The notes under the pieces were generated by a model. It was not told the DNA's origin, did not search any database, and saw only the letters and a list, made by a program, of their open reading frames with translations. From assembly GCA_949788275.1 (NCBI GenBank), contig OX460916.1, positions 1,426,001 through 1,490,000 on the forward strand: a DNA stretch of 64,000 nucleotides, given 5' to 3'. The position numbers were made by a program, and so were the translations under genes. Below are positions 37,605 to 45,058 of the stretch, in pieces. The stretch's first letter is position 1. Each line of letters begins with the position of its first letter. The stretch is from Weeksellaceae bacterium (lineage in GTDB: Bacteria; Bacteroidota; Bacteroidia; Flavobacteriales; Weeksellaceae).

Positions 37605-39494
37605 TTATTTTTTAATATTTTCCCTTAACATCCATAGTTTCACATAGCGTGAAAAAGTGGCATAGGCTGCAAGATAGCAGATAATGATTCCAACAATTCC
37701 ATCACGGAAACCTTGTTGAATAATGTATTGCTTAAAAAAACGGAAAAGAGGTTTAAGAATAAAATGATAGGCCGTTAATTTGCCGGTTTTATCATTATAA
37801 TCTTCTGCTTGCCACGAAGCATAACGGTTTAGTTTTTCAACAAAACCATCAAAGCTTGTATAGGTGTTGTGACATAATCTATTCTTTAGAACACCAACTT
37901 TACCCTTGGGAATAATTTCTTCATGAACCATTTTATCTTCGTAGCGATTATGGTCACGGTGAAAAAGTCGGATAACTTTATCATTTTGCCATCCACTAAA
38001 ACGAATCCGTTTCCCCATAAAATGATTGTTTCTAAAGATCCAATAGGCAAGTTGAGTTTGATTAGATTGTTTTAAGATGGTGACAATTTCATCTCTCAAC
38101 GCATTATTAGCACGTTCATCGGCATCGAGTAACAAAATCCATTCATGAGTAGCCTGTGGAATGGCCCAATTTTTTTGGGAAGCAGGATACCCAAACTCTC
38201 GTTGAATAATGCGCGCATTAAATCGTTGGGCAATTTCAATGGTTTTATCGGTACTATATGAGTCAACAACAAGAATTTCGTCAGCTATATCCCTAATCGA
38301 ACGAAGGCAATCTTCGATATTATGCGCTTCATTTTTTGTCGGAATAATAACCGTTAATTTCTTTCTATGAAGTGATGTAATCGTACTCTCTTTTTTCTTT
38401 TCTTCTATTGGCGTTAAAATCACTTTTGATTTCTTTATATTATTTTCATTCGCCCAATGTTCTAGTTTATTAACCAACATTGGCGTAGTCATTAGTGCGT
38501 AAAGTTCTTCTGCTTCGAGCACTAATTGTTTTTGTGATTTATTCGCTACTCGTTCAGGGAAAAAATCTCCGACGTGAACACTGCTAAAATGCGTATGATT
38601 TTCAAATGTCGCCCAAACATGTCGCGAATGAAAAGGCGAGAATATATAGAATGTAGGAATATCTAAGGCCTTAGATACATGTACACTTCCACCCTCATTG
38701 GCAATATTTGCTTGACAATTGGCCATCACTTTTGCTAAATCACGAATATTTTTAGCTGGTGTATTCTTAAAAACACGAGGATTATTCTGATAACGTTCAA
38801 TTAAAGGTCTTACCTCATCCAACTGATTAGGAATAAAATTAAATAGCAATTGAGCATTGGTTGTTTCCAATAAATAATCAATAATTCCCTGCATTAAATG
38901 AAACGGCAGGCTTTTAGTCAAGGTACTACCGATAATACCAATCATGAAAATTGGTTGTTGAACATCTAGTCCTTCACCAATTAATAATTTTCTCCCATGG
39001 GCTATTTCATCCTTCGAAAGATAAATTCTCGATCGGTATAAGAACTCGTGAGCCCCACCTATCAACGGTTTTAAAAGAGCAAGTCGATCTTCTAGGGCTT
39101 TTCCATAATGGGTAACACTTAATTCTTTTACTTCAACTCGATGATTATAAATAAATCGAGTTAAATACTTTTGATAACTAATTCGTCGATTTGCACCAGA
39201 AAATAAGGTTAGAATAATGCTTTCTAATTTTGCATAGGGATCAATAATTATATCATATTGTTCTTTTCTTATTTCTAAAGCATAGGCAAGAAGTATACCT
39301 AATTTTTTTATTTCTTTGGGATCATAAGAAATAATTTTGTCTATATAAGGATTGTTTTCTAATACGCCAACTGCTGGTTGATAGCAAAAAAAATGAATTG
39401 TCGCATCCGGAAAAATAATTTTTAAATTCTCAGCTAGTATGGATGAAGTAATTACATCACCAATAAACTTATTTTGAATAATTAATAGTTTCAA
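37605..39494 (-). CDS. Fused glycosyltransferase: GT9 heptosyltransferase-like plus GT2
   Basis: This 629-residue protein joins two enzymes. Residues 1 to about 345 form a GT9 unit, opening KLLIIQNKFIGDVITSSILA with the C-terminal motif NEGGSVHVSKAL typical of ADP-heptose transferases. From about 375, LTVIIPTKNEAHNIEDCLRSI starts a GT2 unit with LLLDADERANNAL, close to the WaaE/KdtX branch. The start is a TTG at 39,494, supported by the conserved N-terminal strand. Both halves act in LPS core assembly at the inner membrane. It lies 11 bp after the LtaS-like gene. Confidence 0.88.
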   Translation of the reverse strand: MKLLIIQNKFIGDVITSSILAENLKIIFPDATIHFFCYQPAVGVLENNPYIDKIISYDPKEIKKLGILLAYALEIRKEQYDIIIDPYAKLESIILTLFSGANRRISYQKYLTRFIYNHRVEVKELSVTHYGKALEDRLALLKPLIGGAHEFLYRSRIYLSKDEIAHGRKLLIGEGLDVQQPIFMIGIIGSTLTKSLPFHLMQGIIDYLLETTNAQLLFNFIPNQLDEVRPLIERYQNNPRVFKNTPAKNIRDLAKVMANCQANIANEGGSVHVSKALDIPTFYIFSPFHSRHVWATFENHTHFSSVHVGDFFPERVANKSQKQLVLEAEELYALMTTPMLVNKLEHWANENNIKKSKVILTPIEEKKKESTITSLHRKKLTVIIPTKNEAHNIEDCLRSIRDIADEILVVDSYSTDKTIEIAQRFNARIIQREFGYPASQKNWAIPQATHEWILLLDADERANNALRDEIVTILKQSNQTQLAYWIFRNNHFMGKRIRFSGWQNDKVIRLFHRDHNRYEDKMVHEEIIPKGKVGVLKNRLCHNTYTSFDGFVEKLNRYASWQAEDYNDKTGKLTAYHFILKPLFRFFKQYIIQQGFRDGIVGIIICYLAAYATFSRYVKLWMLRENIKK

Positions 39495-39505
39495 AGTCGA
39501 AAAAG

Positions 39506-41365
39506 TTAGCGTTTTAGGGTCAAAGCATTGTTTCGAACCCTTGAATTATAAGACTGGATGTATGCTTTAACAAATTTCTCCAATTCATTTAATTTAGAAG
39601 GATTACTTTCTATTAAGTTTTGTTGCAAAAGAGGGTCGGTTTTCCAATTGAACAAACCTAAGGATTTTTTCCCATCAAAAGCAAGGTAAAAATCACCTTT
39701 AACAAAATTATAAATATTATCTAAATAACTGATAACAAAGTCGTTTTCAGAACGATAAGACTTTCCATAGGTAACGATCTTTGTACTCAACTGTAGATAA
39801 TCTATTAAACTTGGAAGAATATCAATTTGTTGGAAGTTTTTTGTATGTACACCTTGCAACGATGGATCACTTGGTGAATAAAATAAAATTGGTATTCTAA
39901 ACTTACCAATGTTGTTTTTAAATTCAGGTTCTTCTCCCGAAGATGAGGTATGATCGGCTGTTAAAATAAAAAGGGTATTATTAAACCACGCTTGTTTCTC
40001 AGCTTCTTTAAAAAACTGAGCTAATGCGTAATCAGCATAAGCAATCGATTCATGGATTTCGGTTGTCCCTTTCGGAAACTTGTTTTTATATTTCTCTGGA
40101 ATGGTGAATGGTGGATGAGAAGATATTGTAAAAATTGTACTAAAGAATGGTGATTTAAATTCGTTTAATTTTTTGACTGAAAATTGCAAAAAATCTTCAT
40201 CAAAAACCCCCCATTTCCCGTCAAAAGATTCGGGACCTATATATTGATCTTTACCGTAATATTCTGAAAAACCCGCTACATTGGTATATTGATCAAAATT
40301 TTGACTTCCATTAAATGCCCCATGAAAGAAAGACGTATGATAACCGGCTTCATTTAAAATATGTGGTAGCGCATAGACATCATTCAAGGCATAACTCGAT
40401 GAAATATAGCTCGTATTCATTAAATTTGGTATACTTGAAATAGTCGATGGTACAGCATCAATGGATAATTTACCATTGGCAAACCCGTTTTCAAAATACA
40501 AACTTTTTTGAATTAAAGAATCGAAAAAGGGTGTTTGCCCTCTTTTTATATTTTCATTTCCAAAACTTTCCAATATAATTAACACGACATTTTTTTTATT
40601 CGATTCATCGTATTGAAAAGAATGAATCGGATTAAAAATAACATTCGCTTCTTTGTTATTGAAATATTTTAAATCTTCAAGTGTTTCTTTTTTACCGACT
40701 GTTTTTATAACCGTAAAAGGCGTATTTAAAACCAATGCAGCATTTCCTACTGGACCATACATAGAAGCGTCGACAATACGAATCGGTTTTCGACCTATTC
40801 CTCTACCCATCACAAATAAAACAGAAAGACTCAAAACACAAATTAACACCCCTAAAAAAGAGAAGGTTGATTTATTTTCTTTATAATCAATCTGTTTTAA
40901 ACAGAACCAAAATAAAGATATAAATACAACACTCATTAAAGGAATTTCCCAATAATCAATTATATAAGATTGAAGCAAGCCGACAATTTCTTGGTGCATA
41001 CCATTTGCCGTAATCATACTAAAAGAACTGCGTCTACCAATGAATTTAAAATACTCAAAATCAACGAAATTCAAAGTGATAAATAAAGCATTCACACCAA
41101 AAAAGAGCATAAAAAGTGTTTTCTGAAACGTCTTGTTTTGTTGGAAACGTCCGGGAATAAGATGGAGAATTCCAAAAATTATATTAATGTAGCCAATTGC
41201 CGATAGATCGAAAATTACTCCACCTATGTACGTTTGAAGGTCGATATCTGGAAAGAATGATCGATTATAAAAATAAAATCCGATTCGGATAAGTTGATAA
41301 AAAACAAAAACAATGAATAATCGTTTAAAAAAAAGATTAGCTAACGCGTATGAGGTTGGATTCAT
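39506..41365 (-). CDS. LTA synthase-family sulfatase-fold phosphotransferase
   Basis: The 619-residue membrane protein has about five N-terminal transmembrane helices within residues 1-190 and a periplasmic alkaline-phosphatase-type domain from about 260 (NVVLIILESFGNENI). Later motifs are GKLSIDAVPSTISSIPN, SYFHGAFNG-like TSFFHGAFNGSQ, and LFILTADHTSS, which holds metal-binding Asp and His. In Gram-negative bacteria such proteins transfer phosphoglycerol or phosphoethanolamine to glycans or lipid A. It precedes the GT9-GT2 fusion by 11 bp, so the two probably modify the same envelope glycan. Confidence 0.88.
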   Translation of the reverse strand: MNPTSYALANLFFKRLFIVFVFYQLIRIGFYFYNRSFFPDIDLQTYIGGVIFDLSAIGYINIIFGILHLIPGRFQQNKTFQKTLFMLFFGVNALFITLNFVDFEYFKFIGRRSSFSMITANGMHQEIVGLLQSYIIDYWEIPLMSVVFISLFWFCLKQIDYKENKSTFSFLGVLICVLSLSVLFVMGRGIGRKPIRIVDASMYGPVGNAALVLNTPFTVIKTVGKKETLEDLKYFNNKEANVIFNPIHSFQYDESNKKNVVLIILESFGNENIKRGQTPFFDSLIQKSLYFENGFANGKLSIDAVPSTISSIPNLMNTSYISSSYALNDVYALPHILNEAGYHTSFFHGAFNGSQNFDQYTNVAGFSEYYGKDQYIGPESFDGKWGVFDEDFLQFSVKKLNEFKSPFFSTIFTISSHPPFTIPEKYKNKFPKGTTEIHESIAYADYALAQFFKEAEKQAWFNNTLFILTADHTSSSGEEPEFKNNIGKFRIPILFYSPSDPSLQGVHTKNFQQIDILPSLIDYLQLSTKIVTYGKSYRSENDFVISYLDNIYNFVKGDFYLAFDGKKSLGLFNWKTDPLLQQNLIESNPSKLNELEKFVKAYIQSYNSRVRNNALTLKR

Positions 41366-41388
41366 AAATGTTATTCAAGAATTAATAT

Positions 41389-41424
41389 AAAAAACACCCA
41401 TGCAAATCATGGGTGTTTTATATG
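41389..41424 (-). terminator. Terminator after dapD
   Basis: The hairpin AAACACCCATG / CATGGGTGTTT with an AT loop lies 12-45 bp beyond the dapD stop codon and ends in T residues on the minus strand. Confidence 0.88.
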
Positions 41425-41435
41425 TGTATAATGAT

Positions 41436-42251
41436 TTAAACTGCTACATTATATTCTCTTAATGCATCATTAAGCGAAGTCTTTAAATCCGTTGAAGCTT
41501 TACGTTTTCCGATAATTAAAGCACAAGGCACTTGAAAATCACCAGCAGGGAATGTTTTTGTGTACGAACCAGGAATAACAACAGAACGCTCAGGAACGTA
41601 CCCTTTTATTTCAATTGGCGTATCACCTGAAACATCAATAATTTTTGTTGAAGCTGTAAGCACAACATTCGCCCCTAAAACAGCTTCTTTACCAACACGA
41701 ACGCCTTCAACGACGATACATCGGGAACCGATGAATGCATTATCTTCGATGATAACAGGTGCAGCTTGTAAAGGCTCTAATACACCACCAATTCCAACAC
41801 CACCAGAAAGGTGAACGTTTTTACCGATTTGCGCACAAGAACCTACCGTAGCCCAAGTATCAACCATCGTTCCTTCATCAACATAGGCACCAATATTTAC
41901 ATACGAAGGCATTAAAATAACCCCTGAAGAAATATAAGCACCATGACGAGCAACGGCATTTGGAACAACACGTATCCCTTTAGAAGCAAAATCCTTTTTC
42001 AATGGAATTTTATCGTGATACTCGAAAATCCCCGCTTCTAATGTTTCCATCTTTTGAATTGGAAAGTACATGACAACGGCTTTTTTCACCCATTCATTTA
42101 CTTGCCAACCATCGTTGATTGGTTCCGCAACACGTAAAGTTCCTGCATCCAATAAATCAACAACTCGACGTATTGTTTGTTGAACCGTTTCATCATTCAA
42201 CAAGGCTCTGTCGTCCCATGCTTTCTCTATAATTTGTCTTAAATCTTCCAT
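41436..42251 (-). CDS. dapD: 2,3,4,5-tetrahydropyridine-2,6-dicarboxylate N-succinyltransferase
   Basis: The 271-residue protein has the DapD plan: a helical N-terminus (DLRQIIEKAWDDR), then a left-handed beta helix built from hexapeptide repeats (GAYISSGVILMPSYVNIGAYV, VRVGKEAVLGANVVL), and a short C-terminal cap. It carries the conserved VPNAVARHGAYI and GTMVDTWATVGSCAQIG. It makes N-succinyl-2-amino-6-ketopimelate in lysine and diaminopimelate synthesis. It is monocistronic, divergent from ruvX, and followed by a strong terminator. Confidence 0.95.
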   Translation of the reverse strand: MEDLRQIIEKAWDDRALLNDETVQQTIRRVVDLLDAGTLRVAEPINDGWQVNEWVKKAVVMYFPIQKMETLEAGIFEYHDKIPLKKDFASKGIRVVPNAVARHGAYISSGVILMPSYVNIGAYVDEGTMVDTWATVGSCAQIGKNVHLSGGVGIGGVLEPLQAAPVIIEDNAFIGSRCIVVEGVRVGKEAVLGANVVLTASTKIIDVSGDTPIEIKGYVPERSVVIPGSYTKTFPAGDFQVPCALIIGKRKASTDLKTSLNDALREYNVAV

Positions 42252-42311
42252 TGTATTTTACTTAAACCACAAATATAGAATAATAAATTCATGCAGAAAT
42301 AATCCTTTTTA

Positions 42312-42319
42312 TAACTTTG
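42312..42319 (+). promoter_or_regulatory. -7 box of ruvX, nearly leaderless
   Basis: TAACTTTG matches TAnnTTTG exactly and ends 4 bp before the ruvX ATG at 42,324. No TTG is seen at the usual -33 distance. If used, the mRNA would begin at or within a few bases of the start codon. Confidence 0.5.
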
Positions 42320-42323
42320 CACC

Positions 42324-42737
42324 ATGCCTAGAATATTAGCCCTTGATTACGGAGGAAAAAGAACCGGTGTAGCAGTAACCGACGAGTTACAGTTAATCGC
42401 CACAGCCATAGACACTTTCGAAACGTCAAAGTTATTTGACTTCCTCGATCGTTATCTTTCAGAAGAAAACGTTAGCGACCTTGTTGTTGGATTACCTTTG
42501 CGTTTTTCTGGAGAATTAAATGATATTGAACAACAGATCTTACCATTTCTAAAAAAATTCCAAGAAAAATACCCTGAAGTACGTATTCACCGTGAAAATG
42601 AAATGTTTACTTCAAAAATGGCTTCCCGTGCGTTGGTTGAAGGCGGTATGAAAAAGAAGAAAAGACAAGAGAAAGGAGCGATTGATAAGGTCAGTGCCGT
42701 AATAATTTTGCAATCATTTTTATCACATAATCTATAA
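42324..42737 (+). CDS. ruvX: Putative pre-16S rRNA nuclease / Holliday junction resolvase-like (YqgF)
   Basis: The 137-residue protein is a compact RNase H-fold YqgF/RuvX. It shows the N-terminal ILALDYGGKRTGVAVTDE with the first Asp, the middle VVGLPLRFSGE, and the C-terminal IDKVSAVIILQSFL with the last Asp. Family members process the 5' end of 16S rRNA. A GC-poor spacer of 44 bp with its own promoter box separates it from def. It is divergent from dapD. Confidence 0.9.
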   Translation: MPRILALDYGGKRTGVAVTDELQLIATAIDTFETSKLFDFLDRYLSEENVSDLVVGLPLRFSGELNDIEQQILPFLKKFQEKYPEVRIHRENEMFTSKMASRALVEGGMKKKKRQEKGAIDKVSAVIILQSFLSHNL

Positions 42738-42743
42738 CAATTG

Positions 42744-42751
42744 TATCTTTG
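42744..42751 (+). promoter_or_regulatory. -7 box of the def gene cluster
   Basis: TATCTTTG, a perfect flavobacterial -7 box, lies 30 bp before the def start codon. A -33 TTG at the expected distance is not obvious. Confidence 0.5.
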
Positions 42752-42781
42752 CCCCTTAGTTAATAAAAAAACAGATCAAAA

Positions 42782-43363
42782 ATGGTATTACCAGTTGTAG
42801 CTTACGGAGATCCCATCTTACGTAAAGTTTCGCACGACATCGATCAAGAGTATAAGAATTTAAACGAATTGATTGAAAACATGTTTGACACCATGTATGA
42901 TTCAAATGGCGTAGGAATAGCCGCTCCACAAATCGGAAAAGATATTCGTCTATTTATTGTTGACTGTAGCCCGTTCGCAGAAGATGAAGACTATGAAGAT
43001 ATCCAAGAAGAATTGGAAGATTTTCGTAAAATATTCATCAATCCGAAAAGAATCTCAACGCCAGAAGGCGACGGTGATGAATGGAAATTTACAGAAGGTT
43101 GCTTAAGCATTCCTCACATCCACGAAGAAGTGTCGCGCCCCGAAACCATTACGTTGGAATATTACGACGAAAATTGGGAAAAATATACCGAAACTTTTTC
43201 GGATATTCGCGCCCGTGTCATTCAACACGAATATGATCATTTGGATGGAAAGCTATTTATTGATTATATTTCGAGCTTCAAAAAAAAGTTAATTAGTAAT
43301 AAATTAAAAAATATAACCAAAGGGAACGTTAAAACAGTTTACAAAATGAAGTTTCCTTCATAG
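42782..43363 (+). CDS. def: Peptide deformylase
   Basis: The 193-residue protein carries all three deformylase motifs: GVGIAAPQIG, EGCLSIPHIHEEVSRP, and QHEYDHLDGKLFID with the HExxH-type metal site. It removes the formyl group from nascent proteins at the ribosome. The insert EDEDYEDIQEELEDF between motifs 1 and 2 is acidic and longer than in E. coli, as common in Bacteroidota. It leads a cluster with the DUF5606 gene and mazG. Confidence 0.95.
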   Translation: MVLPVVAYGDPILRKVSHDIDQEYKNLNELIENMFDTMYDSNGVGIAAPQIGKDIRLFIVDCSPFAEDEDYEDIQEELEDFRKIFINPKRISTPEGDGDEWKFTEGCLSIPHIHEEVSRPETITLEYYDENWEKYTETFSDIRARVIQHEYDHLDGKLFIDYISSFKKKLISNKLKNITKGNVKTVYKMKFPS

Positions 43364-43385
43364 ACCCTTAAACATAATATAGAAT

Positions 43386-43922
43386 ATGGATTTATCAAGA
43401 GTTATTGCGATTTCAGGAAAACCAGGATTATATCGCTTAGTTTCACAAACAAGAGGAGGTTTTGTTGTAGAAGACTTAGACAAAGGAAAGAAAATTTCAA
43501 TAGCATCTAATTACAATGTAAGTTTATTAGATAATGTAGCTATCTATGGAGTTTCTCAAGAATACCCTTTAGCCGAAGTTTTCTTCAGAATCTACAAAAA
43601 AGAAAACGGTGGAGAAACAATCGACCACAAATCTTCAGGTTCGGAATTACGCGCTTACATGGAAGAAATTTTACCAGAATACGACGAATCGAAAGTCTAT
43701 GATTCAGATTTGAAAAAATTATTTCAATGGTACAACATTCTTCATTCAAAAGGCTTAATCGAAATTGACCTAGCTGCTGTTGAAGCTGCTATGGCTCAAC
43801 AAGAAGTAGAAACTCCTCAACCAACAGAAGAAACGGTTATTGAAACCGTGGCTGAAGTTGTTGAAGAAAAACCAAAGAAAAAAACAGCGGCAAAGAAAAC
43901 TGCTAAAAAAGACGACCAATAA
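43386..43922 (+). CDS. DUF5606-domain protein
   Basis: The 178-residue protein starts MDLSRVIAISGKPGLYRLVSQTRGGFVVEDL, the DUF5606 pattern seen between def and mazG in many Flavobacteriia. Residues 1-130 form the conserved domain; the C-terminal 50 are low-complexity, with Glu-rich then Lys/Ala-rich stretches (KKTAAKKTAKKD). The basic tail suggests nucleic-acid or ribosome binding, but the function is unknown. It follows def by 22 bp and precedes mazG by 9 bp. Confidence 0.85.
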   Translation: MDLSRVIAISGKPGLYRLVSQTRGGFVVEDLDKGKKISIASNYNVSLLDNVAIYGVSQEYPLAEVFFRIYKKENGGETIDHKSSGSELRAYMEEILPEYDESKVYDSDLKKLFQWYNILHSKGLIEIDLAAVEAAMAQQEVETPQPTEETVIETVAEVVEEKPKKKTAAKKTAKKDDQ

Positions 43923-43931
43923 TTTATTGAG

Positions 43932-44723
43932 ATGAGTTTACGTAAAAATCAATTAGACGCTTTTAATCGCTTATTAGATATAATGGATGAATTACGTGAA
44001 AAGTGTCCTTGGGATCAAAAACAAACCAATGAGACGCTGCGTACGTTAACCTTAGAAGAAGTCTATGAGTTATCGGATGCAATTCTTGAACAAAATACGG
44101 AAGAAATTAAAAAAGAACTAGGTGATGTATTCCTTCACCTAGTTTTTTATGCAAAAATAGCCCATGAAAAGCAACAATTTGATGTGGCTGATGTTCTAAA
44201 TTCACTGTGTGAAAAATTAATTTTTCGCCACCCCCATATCTATGGCGAAACAAAAGTGGACACTGAAGAACAGGTACTAGAAAACTGGGAAAAACTCAAA
44301 TTAAAAGAAGGAAACACCTCGGTCTTATCTGGAGTTCCAAGTTCGTTGCCTGCCTTGATCAAAGCCTACCGTATACAAGACAAAGTAAAAGGAGTTGGTT
44401 TTGAGTTTAAAAACTCGACGGATGTATTTGCTAAAATCAACGAAGAAATCACCGAATTTCAACAAGAAACAGACCCCGATAAACAAGAAATGGAATTTGG
44501 CGATATCTTATTCTCTCTAATAAATTATGGACGATTTATGGGTATCAATGCAGAGGATGCGTTAGAACGCAGCAATAAAAAATTCATACACCGTTTTCAA
44601 ACATTGGAGCAACTCGCCCGTGATGAAAATAAAAACATGGCAGAAATGGACCTTCACGCCTTAGAAAATTTCTGGAAAAGAGCGAAAGAATTAGAGCAAA
44701 AAACTAGTACAAATAGTATTTAG
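43932..44723 (+). CDS. mazG: Nucleoside triphosphate pyrophosphohydrolase MazG
   Basis: The 263-residue protein has two MazG domains. The first shows LREKCPWDQKQTNETLRTLTLEEVYEL and KKELGDVFLHLVFYAKIA; the second shows EEITEFQQETDPDKQEMEFGDILFSLINYGR. The ExxE...ExxD metal sites are present in both. It degrades non-canonical or excess nucleoside triphosphates in the cytoplasm. It is the last gene of the def cluster, 9 bp after the DUF5606 gene. A short palindrome TAGCGAA / TTCGCTA follows the stop codon. Confidence 0.93.
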   Translation: MSLRKNQLDAFNRLLDIMDELREKCPWDQKQTNETLRTLTLEEVYELSDAILEQNTEEIKKELGDVFLHLVFYAKIAHEKQQFDVADVLNSLCEKLIFRHPHIYGETKVDTEEQVLENWEKLKLKEGNTSVLSGVPSSLPALIKAYRIQDKVKGVGFEFKNSTDVFAKINEEITEFQQETDPDKQEMEFGDILFSLINYGRFMGINAEDALERSNKKFIHRFQTLEQLARDENKNMAEMDLHALENFWKRAKELEQKTSTNSI

Positions 44724-44853
44724 CGAAAATTCGCTAGTGTACAGTCAACACTAAAACCCTTTTATCCTCACCCTAAAACATTACTATCAGACCATTTGGC
44801 ATAATTATAGATTGATACTATACACACCAAATAAAATATAGATAGAATTCAGC

Positions 44854-44883
44854 TTGACAAACAACTTAACCCTTCTATATTTG
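44854..44883 (+). promoter_or_regulatory. Strong flavobacterial promoter upstream of a small RNA
   Basis: TTG at 44,854-44,856, a 19-nt spacer and the perfect -7 box TATATTTG at 44,876-44,883. It is the best promoter match in the window, and no open frame follows directly. Confidence 0.8.
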
Positions 44884-44887
44884 CAGT

Positions 44888-45004
44888 GGTTATAGCGAGC
44901 ATTTATGCTTGTAATAATGGAAGGAAGTTTGTTTACGAAGTAAACAGTTTTCTCATTTTTTTGTGGTTTTGATGAAAAGGTGACTTATGTCGCCTTTTTA
45001 TTTT
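44888..45004 (+). ncRNA. Candidate small structured RNA upstream of uvrB
   Basis: The transcript from the promoter at 44,854 would run about 117 nt and end at a 10-bp terminator hairpin (AAAAGGTGAC / GTCGCCTTTT) with a long T tract. Before that lie two hairpins: GCGAGCA / TGCTTGT near 44,895-44,912, and TGTTTAC / GTAAACA near 44,930-44,947. GGAAGGAAG precedes the second one. That 9-mer also occurs in small SRP RNA, but the rest of the SRP core is missing, so I do not call it SRP RNA. It ends well before uvrB, which has its own -7 box. Confidence 0.6.
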
Positions 45005-45046
45005 TTTTCAACTCACCTATCCTCCCCTTTTCTCCATCTTTTTTTG

Positions 45047-45054
45047 TATTTTTG
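45047..45054 (+). promoter_or_regulatory. -7 box of uvrB, nearly leaderless
   Basis: TATTTTTG matches TAnnTTTG and ends 4 bp before the ATG at 45,059, the same spacing as for ruvX. No clear -33 TTG is visible. Confidence 0.45.
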
Positions 45055-45058
45055 TTAG

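Noticed and set aside
44888-45004. Small RNA considered as signal-recognition-particle RNA because of GGAAGGAAG
   Set aside because: The partner strand of the conserved internal loop and the closing helix are missing, so only the 9-mer matches.
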